The notes beneath the pieces are model-generated. The model saw nothing but the letters and a program-made list of their open reading frames with translations, did no database searches and was not told the DNA's origin. Positions 26,369 through 34,428 of a stretch of DNA of 64,000 nt are shown here, one piece after another. Source of the stretch: Halorussus salinisoli (GTDB lineage: Archaea > Halobacteriota > Halobacteria > Halobacteriales > Haladaptataceae); NCBI GenBank assembly GCA_005239435.1, contig SZNP01000008.1:1-64000 (forward strand), given 5' to 3'. Made by a program: the position numbers and the translations under genes. Every line of letters begins with the position of its first letter. Within the stretch, counting starts at the first letter, position 1.

Positions 26369-27111
26369 TTACTGGTCGGGAAGACACGCTATGATCGACT
26401 CGTACAGTGCGGGTTCTAAGCCGGTATTCCGGTAGCCTGCTGCGAGATTCACGTCGATCGCCCAGAACCGGTTCTGGTCGTCTTTGACGAAGTCCACCCC
26501 GACGCCTCGGAGGTCAGCCTGTTCGACGAGGTGGCGTAGCCGGGCTGTAAGTCTCGGTCTGGCCCGTGCGTGGCTGAGAAAGCGTTTCGGCCCGTATAGC
26601 TTCGAAGTCACGCGTCTTCCCGCCGTCTGGACGCGACTCCCGTCGTGGACGGCGTAGTACTTATAATCGACCGGCTCCGTCGGGATCAGCTCTTGATAGA
26701 AATCCCCACCCTCGTTGAGTTCGGTAGAGCCATTCCAAATAAAAAGTCTTTTGCGACGTACTCACCCTCGGGTTTCTCAAACCGCACTGGAGGTGTGCGA
26801 AATCCAACTGCCTCGAGCGCAGTCAGACCGATCAGCCGGGAGCTAAATGCAATCGTGGCGGGAAGGTTGTTCCATAAGGGCGTTTCCGTTTGCCGAGCGT
26901 ATCTGAGCCCGGGGAGTATCTGTGGGAAGACTTGCTTGTTGACTAGCAGGGACAGGTCGTCAATCTGGATCGACGAGAGTTCTGCTCGGGGATCGAAGAA
27001 CTGAACTGCAAGGCCTGCATCTCGAAGTTGCTCGGCGACGATTGTGAACACTGGCTGGTCGTCCTTGCAGAGGAGGCCAATACAACTGTCCTCATCCATC
27101 CCCATCATCAA
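26369..27111 (-). pseudogene. ATP-grasp (RimK-like) ligase gene with one frameshift
   Basis: The first part (27111 to about 26745) reads SCIGLLCKDDQPVFTIVAEQ and ALEAVGFRTPPVRFEKPEGE, then YVAKD. At a run of five A on the plus strand (26742-26746) the frame is lost; adding one base restores IWNGSTELNEGGDFYQELIP and then KYYAVHDGSRVQTAGRRV, GVGVDFVKDDQNRFWAIDVN and NLAAGYRNTGLE to 26369. This is the ATP-grasp order (Lys, Gln-Glu, Asp, Asn). The single homopolymer indel may be a sequencing error, in which case the gene is intact at about 245 aa. The likely amide-forming substrate is unknown. Confidence 0.7.
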
Positions 27112-27341
27112 GTATAGCTGCTTGAGCAGAATAGGAGTTTGGTCGGCTGATTCGACCGGTTCGGCAACACTGGTAGGTTGCTTTCAGTGGATAGAGCATC
27201 TACAGCACGTAAGAAGATTGGCCTCCTGCCGTATTTGCTCAGTTGAGATTTGAATAGAGGGCCACGTACCGATAAAGTGAAACAATGAATATACGCTCTG
27301 CATTGCTCAATACGTGCTGCGAATCTATCACCGATACCGCT

Positions 27342-27500
27342 CTATTCGTGTTTCAGCGTGAGTAGCTGAAGCGCTTCCCGAATTTGATAGTCTTTTTCGT
27401 CCACCTCTTCGGTCTCGAGTGCCTTGGTGAGTGCTTCGACCGCTCTTTCCTGTTCGGACAAGTGCATGCCGTCGCTGCGTGTAGGGTCGCTGGATGTCAT
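27342..27500 (-). CDS. Small acidic helical protein (52 aa), uncharacterised
   Basis: ATG at 27500: MTSSDPTRSDGMHLSEQERA, then VEALTKALETEEVDEKDYQI and REALQLLTLKHE to TAG at 27342. Regular amphipathic helices and haloarchaeal codon bias suggest it is translated, and it lies divergently 183 nt before the Lrp-like regulator. No family recognised. Confidence 0.5.
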   Translation of the reverse strand: MTSSDPTRSDGMHLSEQERAVEALTKALETEEVDEKDYQIREALQLLTLKHE

Positions 27501-27683
27501 CGTGAAATAGGTCTGGTGTGATGTAACTGGGTATCCGAAACGCGGTTATACGTGAACGATAACTTTGCACCACAAATTGTGCGATTTAGCGTGTAGAGAT
27601 ACGACTGATAGCTTCCGCCCCTGAACTCTCCGCTGGCTAGTTCGGGCAAGCGATTCAACTGGTTCGACACTGAACTGGACGTC

Positions 27684-28202
27684 ATGGTCGATGACCCACT
27701 CAACGACCTCGACCGCCGTATCCTGCATTTGCTCCAGGTCGACGCTCGTGGTGCCACCGACACAGCCATTGCCGAGGAAACCGACGTCACCGGGACGACG
27801 ATTAACAATCGAATCAAACAACTGGAGGAGCAGGGAATCATCCTCGGATATAATCCAGAAATCGTCTACGAGCAGGCGGGCTATCCAATGCGCGTCTTGT
27901 TCATCTGTTCGACCAACCTCTCTGAGCGGTCGGAGATGGCGGAGAAAGCCCTCGAGGTGCGTGGAGTCGTCAACGTCCGGGAGATGCTGGCTGGCGAGGA
28001 GAACCTCCACGTCGAAGTCGTTGCCGAAGCAACGTCCGACGTCAAGCAAAGTACCGAAGAGTTAGACAAGTTGGGCCTGCGGATCGTGAGTAGCAACATT
28101 CTGGCGGAGGAACACGCCCAACCGTGGAATCACTTCCATCAGAAGTTCGCTGGCGAGGATGCCGACACGCCCTCCGAAATTGGCTCCTCGGAAGAAGAGT
28201 GA
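27684..28202 (+). CDS. Lrp/AsnC-family transcriptional regulator (172 aa)
   Basis: N-terminal HTH (LNDLDRRILHLLQVDARGAT, then GTTINNRIKQLEEQGII) followed by an alpha/beta sensor-like domain (MRVLFICSTNLSERSEMAEK, ENLHVEVVAEATSDV). The C-terminal tail AQPWNHFHQKF with two His is unusual. Binds DNA as a dimer and usually reports on amino acids or small metabolites; the target is unknown. ATG at 27684. It is intact and sits mid-element with a divergent small gene. Confidence 0.85.
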   Translation: MVDDPLNDLDRRILHLLQVDARGATDTAIAEETDVTGTTINNRIKQLEEQGIILGYNPEIVYEQAGYPMRVLFICSTNLSERSEMAEKALEVRGVVNVREMLAGEENLHVEVVAEATSDVKQSTEELDKLGLRIVSSNILAEEHAQPWNHFHQKFAGEDADTPSEIGSSEEE

Positions 28203-28375
28203 CCTACCTGCACGACCACCGAGCTAAATTATTGAACTGAGACCACCAGACTCCCGGTCAGCGCACCCCTTTTGTTTGGGAAAGTCAACCAACGAGCCGT
28301 CGCCGTACAGGATTGTAAAATACATAATGGTATCGTAAAAAAGAGGTTAAGGCGGTCTAATCCAATCAATACGTA

Positions 28376-28732
28376 ATGGCAGCACTGACTACGGCGCGAC
28401 TGAGCGAAGTATTCGATCTCTTGGTACATCCGTACCGGCGGTACGTACTGTATTATCTTACCCACGAATCCGAGATGGTCACCATCGACACCCTCGCAAC
28501 CGCGATAGCCAGGTGGGATAAAGACGAGACGAAGGCAGATTGGAGTGCCAAGAGCAAAGACGTGGAGACCACCCTTCGACATATGCACCTCCCGAAACTT
28601 GCCGACGCCGGCATCATACTGTTCGACCCGAATGCGGACTCCATCGAACTCAAAGAAACAGGCCAGTTTGACCAATTCTTCAGCGACATAGCACATATCG
28701 ACGGCTACATGGAAACCGCCGCTCACGACTGA
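28376..28732 (+). CDS. DUF7344-type winged-helix protein (118 aa)
   Basis: Opens MAALTTARLSEVFDLLVHPY and continues RRYVLYYLTHESEMVTIDTL, the signature of a haloarchaeal ArsR-like HTH family often labelled DUF7344, in which LSxVFDLLxxPxRRYVLYYL is characteristic. Ends LKETGQFDQFFSDIAHIDG. An AT-rich stretch with TTAAGG precedes the ATG by about 30 nt. Likely a DNA-binding regulator of element genes; target unknown. Confidence 0.75.
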   Translation: MAALTTARLSEVFDLLVHPYRRYVLYYLTHESEMVTIDTLATAIARWDKDETKADWSAKSKDVETTLRHMHLPKLADAGIILFDPNADSIELKETGQFDQFFSDIAHIDGYMETAAHD

Positions 28733-29019
28733 ACACACACATTTCACCCTGGAACATACCTATCACTACGTTGTTTTTCCGCTGTAAGACAATGTCAAAA
28801 TAAAGCAATAATTGCAGGCTCTCTGCTACACTCTCACCACGTATTGATTGTAATCGATGTCGGATACTCATAGTCTTACTGCGGCCTATTCAACGCTTGA
28901 GCGAGGAAGTCACGGTGATGGTGAAGTTGGTAATGACAAGTAGAAGGTGCTAGTCACTGACTCAGTGAACACACTCAATTGTTCTATCCCTTCTCAACCA
29001 ACTCAATCAGTTCGGCGGT
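28733..29019. other. Intergenic within the element, no gene recognised
   Basis: About 290 nt, AT-rich (for example around 28785-28860). No frame or RNA recognised. Confidence 0.4.
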
Positions 29020-30735
29020 CTACGATTGGATTTCGATTTTCTCACCGTCGAATGTGGTGAGCGTGAAGCTCCCTACTGCCGCTTTCGACTGGAGCCGATC
29101 TCGCAGACAACTGATTGCGAGCCGTTCGCCCATCCGGAGGCCGTCAGCCCCATCCGAGCGGTAATGGATGCCAGCCCAGTTCCGCCCAAGCGTGTGATTT
29201 GTCGCCAATTTGTTGAGTTCACCGCCGACTGTCAGCGATTCACGAATTGGTTCCAGGGCTGTGCCATCAGCGGTTGGACGCACGGCCACCGGTAGTCTCG
29301 CCTCCTCCTCGAAGTAGGCTTTGAGGACAGTCACACACGCTCCCGCGATCCCACCATGGCCAGCCGGAAACGCCGGGTGTAGTGGCGCCCCCTCGGGGTA
29401 CGCCTGCGGAAGCAAATACGTGCCGAATTTGTCACGCGTTCTGCCAACGCCCGCCGCGTCGAGGAGTTGGCCATCGATTGGATAGTCTTTTTTGCCGATG
29501 AGGTGATTGTGGAGGCGTCCGCCGAACGCCTCTGGTCGCAGTCGCCGATGCACCTGCCACTTGTGATACCAGTTCGCGTGCTGGACGTCCAGCACAATGC
29601 TCGTCACCGCCCCAATGACATCTTGGATTCCGTAGTCGATGAACGAGCTTTGCACGTGGGAGTCCGTATACGGATTCCCTTCGTCGAGCGGGACGCCCGC
29701 ATCCAGGAGGATGAGCGCCGCCGCGAGGAAGAGTTGATGCGGGGTGTCGCGGTGGACTAACGTTGCGAGGTCGCGGCCAGTGATGATGTACCGCTCATCG
29801 CTGTACCCTTCCGATGCGGTCGGGGGCCTGCCGTTCTGAATCTCCAACCATGGCTGGTACGCCGTCATGAAGTCGCGGCCCGGCGTTGCGACCGGGAATT
29901 TCTGATTTTGGCGGATCATCCCGCGTTGAATATCCTGATAGAGGAACTGGCTGATATGGGGGCCGACGAGCGCTCCCTCGAGGTTCCCCCGAAACAGCGT
30001 TTGTGCCGTAATGGTGCCATCTTTGGTCGGCCCCAGAAAGTCATCGAGGTCGCCGAGTTCGTCTGTAGCAGCCTCCACGAGGGGATGGGTGTCGTAGTCG
30101 GTGAACGGAACGTCCCGCAAACGAGCGTGCCAGTAGAGTTCGACCATTTCGGCGGCGGTTTCGGCGCTGGCGAACGCCGGTGGCGGCTCGATGTAGACGT
30201 CATTCGGGTCATAGCCCGTCATATTGAACGAGTAGGTGGCCTCCGGGTTCTCGAGCATTCGCGTCCCCCCAAGTGGAATAGCCGAGAACTCACCGTCTCC
30301 TTCGATGGCCTTGGTGAGCGCTTGGTATGCTTCTAGATCGACCTCACCGAGTGCATCGTGGGGGAGGCCCTTCGAGTACGAGGCGAGTTTGGAGGGATAC
30401 CAGAGTTCATCTCCGTTGATCGGATGGCTGACAAACTCGCGGGCCATCGTGTTTTCCATTGCAGCATCAATACGGCGCTTGGCAGCACTCCGGCGGCGAG
30501 CCCGCCGGGCCTCTTTGTCGGGAGAGCCATCGTTGATTCCGGTTGTAGTCCCGGTAACGCTACCAAGTGCGGCGAGACTCGTGACGGCGACGCCGAGTGC
30601 CCGAAGTACGCCACGACGGTTCAGTGCGCCGAAATCGGGGCTCTCCTCCAACGTCGACCTCTGTTGCTGGTCGATTCTTGATTCGTGTTCGTCCAATACT
30701 CCACTGGATTGGTCTGCGCGTTCTCGATTTCTCAC
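29020..30735 (-). CDS. Tat-exported vanadium-dependent haloperoxidase, PAP2-related (571 aa)
   Basis: Tat signal NRRGVLRALGVAVTSLAALG follows a 38-residue leader, so it acts outside the cell. The vanadate-binding set is present: Lys392 and Arg397/398 in HKWQVHRRLRPEAF, the PAFPAGHGG block with catalytic His460, and Arg518 with His524 in GRNWAGIHYRSD. The residue before Gly-His is Ala where the related acid phosphatases have Ser, as in some bacterial relatives. Oxidises halides with peroxide to make halogenating species. It is 156 nt downstream of another Tat gene on the same strand, likely one transcript. Main cargo of the element. Enzyme class is confident; halide preference (chloride, bromide or iodide) is not predictable. 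Confidence 0.88.
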   Translation of the reverse strand: MRNRERADQSSGVLDEHESRIDQQQRSTLEESPDFGALNRRGVLRALGVAVTSLAALGSVTGTTTGINDGSPDKEARRARRRSAAKRRIDAAMENTMAREFVSHPINGDELWYPSKLASYSKGLPHDALGEVDLEAYQALTKAIEGDGEFSAIPLGGTRMLENPEATYSFNMTGYDPNDVYIEPPPAFASAETAAEMVELYWHARLRDVPFTDYDTHPLVEAATDELGDLDDFLGPTKDGTITAQTLFRGNLEGALVGPHISQFLYQDIQRGMIRQNQKFPVATPGRDFMTAYQPWLEIQNGRPPTASEGYSDERYIITGRDLATLVHRDTPHQLFLAAALILLDAGVPLDEGNPYTDSHVQSSFIDYGIQDVIGAVTSIVLDVQHANWYHKWQVHRRLRPEAFGGRLHNHLIGKKDYPIDGQLLDAAGVGRTRDKFGTYLLPQAYPEGAPLHPAFPAGHGGIAGACVTVLKAYFEEEARLPVAVRPTADGTALEPIRESLTVGGELNKLATNHTLGRNWAGIHYRSDGADGLRMGERLAISCLRDRLQSKAAVGSFTLTTFDGEKIEIQS

Positions 30736-30891
30736 TTTTCTCCCCCTCTTGATCCCCCTGTGATAGTGTTCTCTGGTTCAGAACTGGTTCCTTGCGGATA
30801 TCCTTGGTGATGGGACATGCAACGCCGAGGAAATATTCCGGGACGGTCTGTTCGTTCTGGAAGATGAATCCAAACTGTTCGCCGCCGAGTT

Positions 30892-31620
30892 CTAGGCCGG
30901 CGGATCGAATAGTGCGACCCACCAGATGCTACTCGGACTCGCCGGGGTCTGGAGCTGGTCGGGGAGCATGGCGGGTTCGAATGCGCCGTGGGGCGCCACT
31001 GCCAGATGTACCTCCGCCTCCATTGGGCGTGCGAGCGCGGCGCCGTCCCATGTCTCAGTGTCGGTCGTCACCATCCCGTTCAGGGTGAGGGTGCCACCAT
31101 CGAAGACGTGGCCGGTGACGCCGAACACACCACCACCCGCTGGGTCGCCGAAATCGTCACTGCTACAGCCATCTTCGCACTCCCCAGGATTGTTGAAGGT
31201 GAACGCCCAGAGCGTGAACGCCTCGAGATCGCCCGCTTCGTCCGTCCACCACACATCTTTTTTGTCTTCGGGCGCACTCGGGTAGGTGTACTCGCCCGGC
31301 GTCGGTGTCGGCATCGACACCTCCATCAGAATCGCATTTGGGGTGCGCCAGAGTTGCGCCCCGTCTTCGGCGACGACGTCTCCATCAGCGCCCTGCCCGA
31401 CGATGTCCGTGGTCTGTGCGACGGTCTCGCCGTCAGCCACGCGGTCAGCATTATCGTCGCTTGCGAGTGGCTTGTTACCGGTATTGGCGGGACTACGCCG
31501 CTGGGCGGTCGTGGCACCAGTCGCGGCCACGCCACCGAGCGCAAACACGCCTGCGGTCGCGCCCGATTGTAAGACGCTCCGGCGCGACAGCCAGCCCTCT
31601 GATTTGTTTTGTGTAGGCAT
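30892..31620 (-). CDS. Tat-exported protein of unknown function upstream of the haloperoxidase (242 aa)
   Basis: Tat signal LSRRSVLQSGATAGVFALGG, then a low-complexity linker and a mature domain containing RTPNAILMEVSMPTPTPGEY, an LWAFTFNNPGECEDGCSSDD segment with two Cys, and VTGHVFDGGTLTLNGMVTTD. The gamma-bulge pattern near the end (EAEVHLAVAPHG) recalls CHRD-like extracellular domains but is not a firm match. It precedes the haloperoxidase on the same strand, so they may be co-exported or interact. Function unknown. Confidence 0.7.
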   Translation of the reverse strand: MPTQNKSEGWLSRRSVLQSGATAGVFALGGVAATGATTAQRRSPANTGNKPLASDDNADRVADGETVAQTTDIVGQGADGDVVAEDGAQLWRTPNAILMEVSMPTPTPGEYTYPSAPEDKKDVWWTDEAGDLEAFTLWAFTFNNPGECEDGCSSDDFGDPAGGGVFGVTGHVFDGGTLTLNGMVTTDTETWDGAALARPMEAEVHLAVAPHGAFEPAMLPDQLQTPASPSSIWWVALFDPPA

Positions 31621-31703
31621 TGCTGGTTTCCTCCACAGGAGATGAGTCGTTCGGTGATATTATAATGATTCTTAATGCACCAGTTGCAGTGGATGCACAT
31701 CGC

Positions 31704-32501
31704 TCACACCCTGAAATCCTCTGCTGGAATGAGTTCTGCGTCCCGCTGGTGTGTTTCAATCGTCGACGCCACCCACGACCGAAACGCCTCGTCGTCGGTG
31801 TCGAGTTCTGCTCGAAGAACACCGTCATCGTCCTGTACTAACATGCCCGCTCGACTTTCGTCGATGAGTGCAACGATGTGCGTAATCTCTTCATCGGAGC
31901 GGAAAAACGTCACCTGTCCCGTTTCGACTGCCTCGCGGAGCAACTTCGCCATCTCCGGATTCCCTCCGATCATTTCGACCACCTCCTCGGTGATTACGAC
32001 CTCGGCGGTCAACTCGCCGTTGACCGCCCGCTCCCAAAGTACCTCGACGATCGACTCCTCGAAGATTTTGGTGATGAAGCTGATGTGGTCGGCCTGTCGG
32101 GTGAGTTCTTTTGCCCGCCGCATCGGCGCCGCCGGATCGTTCTCGGTCACCGTCACGATATTCGCGTCCTCGAAGTGGCGAGGGCCAATATCCATCTCTT
32201 CGAAGGGTAGCCATTGCCCCACATCGCGGAGCTTCTGAATGGTCTCGGCCAGTGTCATAAGGGCGGTGAACTCGGTGACGAAGGAGTCACCGAGTGGCGT
32301 AATCTCGCAGTGCGAGCCTGACTGTATAACCCACCCCCGATCGTGAAACCCGGAAAGGATTCGGCTGAGTGTCGGTCGTGAGATACCCGTTTTCTCGTGG
32401 AGTTCCTGTCGATCAGCCGGTGTGTCGTGTAAATATGTGAGTACGCGGACCCGGTTCTCAGATGCAGCGAGAAATCTAACATCGTCAAGTGGAGAGCCCA
32501 T
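31704..32501 (-). CDS. FilR1-type winged-helix regulator (265 aa)
   Basis: N-terminal winged helix: MGSPLDDVRFLAASENRVRV, then RQELHEKTGISRPTLSRILS and GFHDRGWVIQSG; the C-terminal domain (DHISFITKIFEESIVEVLWE, then ITHIVALIDESRAGMLVQDD) matches the sensor domain of FilR1/DUF1724-type archaeal regulators. ATG at 32501 begins the usual 'MxSPLDDVRFLAxSENRVRVL'. It lies 83 nt upstream of the Tat gene and the haloperoxidase on the same strand, so it may autoregulate that unit; this is inference. Confidence 0.8.
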   Translation of the reverse strand: MGSPLDDVRFLAASENRVRVLTYLHDTPADRQELHEKTGISRPTLSRILSGFHDRGWVIQSGSHCEITPLGDSFVTEFTALMTLAETIQKLRDVGQWLPFEEMDIGPRHFEDANIVTVTENDPAAPMRRAKELTRQADHISFITKIFEESIVEVLWERAVNGELTAEVVITEEVVEMIGGNPEMAKLLREAVETGQVTFFRSDEEITHIVALIDESRAGMLVQDDDGVLRAELDTDDEAFRSWVASTIETHQRDAELIPAEDFRV

Positions 32502-32962
32502 GCATTGTGCTATGATAGCTGTGGGCATACAGATTTTGCCATCGGCAGAATACACTCTTCGATACAGCGAGACCTGCTGTATACACGGTCTATATTGGGC
32601 ACGCCACGAACGAGGAATTCACCTAATGCTAACGTACAGGTGATATTCCTCTACGCCGGGGGTGACCGAATGCTGTATTATCTCAGTACCATATTTAGAC
32701 GTTCTTGTTCACGAGGTCGGCATGCTGTGAACAGGTTGACCCTCATAAATGGACACCGCCAATATCATCTGTGAATAAGTGTCCATCGCCCAGGCATCGG
32801 AGATGAGTAGTTGGTGTCGCTGGTACTGTGTTCTAGCGGCCTAAAACGTAGTGCAGGGCTTCTGTGCCAGCGGTATGTGGGCAGAGTCCGACGGTAACAC
32901 AAACTCTGTAGTGGTCAAAGTCGGAGCAATTCAACCGACAGATGGGGTTATGACTGAATCTG
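32502..32962. other. Intergenic within the element, AT-rich
   Basis: About 460 nt without a supported gene. Contains AT-rich promoter-like sequence just upstream of the FilR1-type gene (about 32560-32600). Confidence 0.4.
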
Positions 32963-33686
32963 TTACCCCATCCGGTCAAGTGCATCGCGACGATCTTCGA
33001 CAGGTGCCTGGTCGTACTTCATCGTCGTCATTTCGCTCTTGTGCCGGAGTTGACTTTGAACAGCAGCCAAACCCTCCTCGCGGGTCATATACGTCCCCAC
33101 TGAATGCCTGATAGCATACCAACTCAACTTCCGGTTTGACGTATCGATGTCCGCAACTTCACAAAGACGATCGAGCAAGTAACTAAGCGAATGCGAACTG
33201 TACGGGTTCTGCTCACGCGTAAGCCAGAGCCGATCCGTCTCTTCGTATATCGGATACGCTTGTCGTTCTTCGACCCACCGCGTCAGCATCTGGGACGTAC
33301 GTGATTGTAGACTTACGACCCAGTTTTCCCGGTTTTTCGAGCTTTCTTCCTTAGGGACTCGCAAGACATCGTTTGCTGCATCAACCCACTGAACGCGGAC
33401 CCGCGCAACCTCAATTGGTCGGAGGCCAGCATCGAGACTGGTTGCCAACATCCGCGACATACCTACCCTCTTGCTCCCACACCCACCGGTAGAATATGTC
33501 CATCCGACTCGCTCGCATGCGCACCGTCTCAAACGCATATCCTTCAGCTTTTTCCGGATTCTTCCCGAAGTGCAGTAACCACTCTAGACAGTCCGTCCGT
33601 TGGGATTTGTAGTCCACTCGTTGGCGCTCATTCAGTTGTTTCTGTGACGGTTGGGTGATCAGCGTTATCTGTTCCAACTCGCTCAT
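32963..33686 (-). pseudogene. Tyrosine recombinase (phage/element integrase) with internal deletion
   Basis: N-terminal core-binding domain in one frame (MSELEQITLITQPSQKQLNE to FYRWVWEQEGRY), and the catalytic domain in another: SLDAGLRPIEVARVRVQW (first Arg), WYAIRHSVGTYMTREEG (His-x-x-Arg region) and TMKYDQAPVEDRRDALDRMG (active Tyr). Intact haloarchaeal integrases of this family are about 420-440 aa; roughly 150 residues between the halves are missing and the frames do not join (junction near 33440-33460). It lies 385 nt from the tRNA-Glu and is dead as written. Confidence 0.85.
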
Positions 33687-33710
33687 AGGTGCGCCCCTGA
33701 CTGTAGACAC

Positions 33711-34070
33711 GCTTTCCGTCGAGACCTAGCGCCCAACAACCAACAATCTCCAACCAAACGACAGACCTGGTGCAGCAACCCAACCCTCGACGCCCAACGT
33801 TGCAAACCGTTACTGGACATCCTATCTGGGTGCGCGATTTGAATGACCTCTTCTGGATGTCCAGATTCATGTGGCCACCGTCCCCTTCGAGCCCATTGCT
33901 GGACGGGACACGAAGATATTCTGAATCCGGCGAGTCGACGTGCCGGACAACGAGCGTAAATCGCCAGACTGCGGGCTAATCGGGTGTTCCGAGTTTCGTG
34001 ATTGCCCTGTGGTGGCATGGTGATTCTCCTGTACCACAGCTCAAAACCGGGAGACAGCGTAAGGAAGGAT
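33711..34070. other. Intergenic between integrase relic and tRNA-Glu
   Basis: About 360 nt. Nothing coding recognised; it would contain the element's terminal recognition region next to the right attachment site. Confidence 0.4.
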
Positions 34071-34088
34071 GCTCCGTTAGGGATTTGA
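34071..34088 (+). repeat. Right attachment site inside tRNA-Glu 3' end
   Basis: GCTCCGTTAGGGATTTGA; matches the left site at 22926-22943 with one mismatch. It covers the acceptor 3' strand and most of the T arm, so insertion here leaves the tRNA complete. Confidence 0.75.
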
Positions 34089-34144
34089 ACCCTAGTCCTT
34101 GCCGTGAGAGGGCAAGATGATTGGCCGGACTACACCAACGGAGC
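34071..34144 (-). tRNA. tRNA-Glu (CTC)
   Basis: Minus strand 34144 to 34071. The acceptor stem GCTCCGT pairs with 3' ACGGAGC. The anticodon arm is TTGCC-CTCTCAC-GGCAA, giving anticodon CTC (reads GAG). The T arm is TAGGG-TTCAAAT-CCCTA, and the D arm contains GTAGTCCGGCC. CCA is not encoded. No intron is visible. The 3' 18 nt form the right attachment site of the element to its left. Confidence 0.93.
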
Positions 34145-34428
34145 GTGCTTCGCGTCTGCACTCAATCGTAGTTGGACGGACTGTTTAACAGTTGCGCTTT
34201 CACGTCGCCGTGTTCCGGTTCCCCACATCGGCCCGACCGTTCGAGAACGAAACCAGCGATTGACAACGTTCGGAACGGATACATTCCCAGTTACCCGCCA
34301 GTGTGAAAGAACGTGAACGATACGGTGTCGGCGATAGGTTCGTGAATCGGTACCCAACGACGGCACGTCTCGTCGATTACGTCGTGGCTTCTCTCCAAAA
34401 CGCCCTCGACGAGTAAGGCGACCGTGTA

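Larger units (their letters stand above)
22926..34088. mobile_element. Integrative element in tRNA-Glu (about 11.2 kb), integrase degenerate
   Basis: The tRNA-Glu 3' end (34071-34088) is repeated in the same orientation at 22926-22943 with one mismatch in 18, and a tyrosine-recombinase remnant sits directly inside the tRNA end (32963-33686). This is the standard arrangement for archaeal elements that insert at tRNA 3' ends and restore the tRNA. Contents look AT-richer and more loosely packed than the flanks. Cargo includes an exported vanadium haloperoxidase, a Tat partner protein, four regulators or regulator-like proteins, a cupin and an ATP-grasp relic. No replication gene or conjugation gene was seen. 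With the recombinase broken it is probably immobile by itself. Confidence 0.75.

Noticed and set aside
30735..30922. A readable minus-strand frame between the Tat protein and the haloperoxidase (QFGFIFQNEQTVPEYFLG)
   Set aside because: It overlaps the end of the Tat gene and the start of the haloperoxidase in another frame, has no clear start and no family; probably chance, though codons look plausible.
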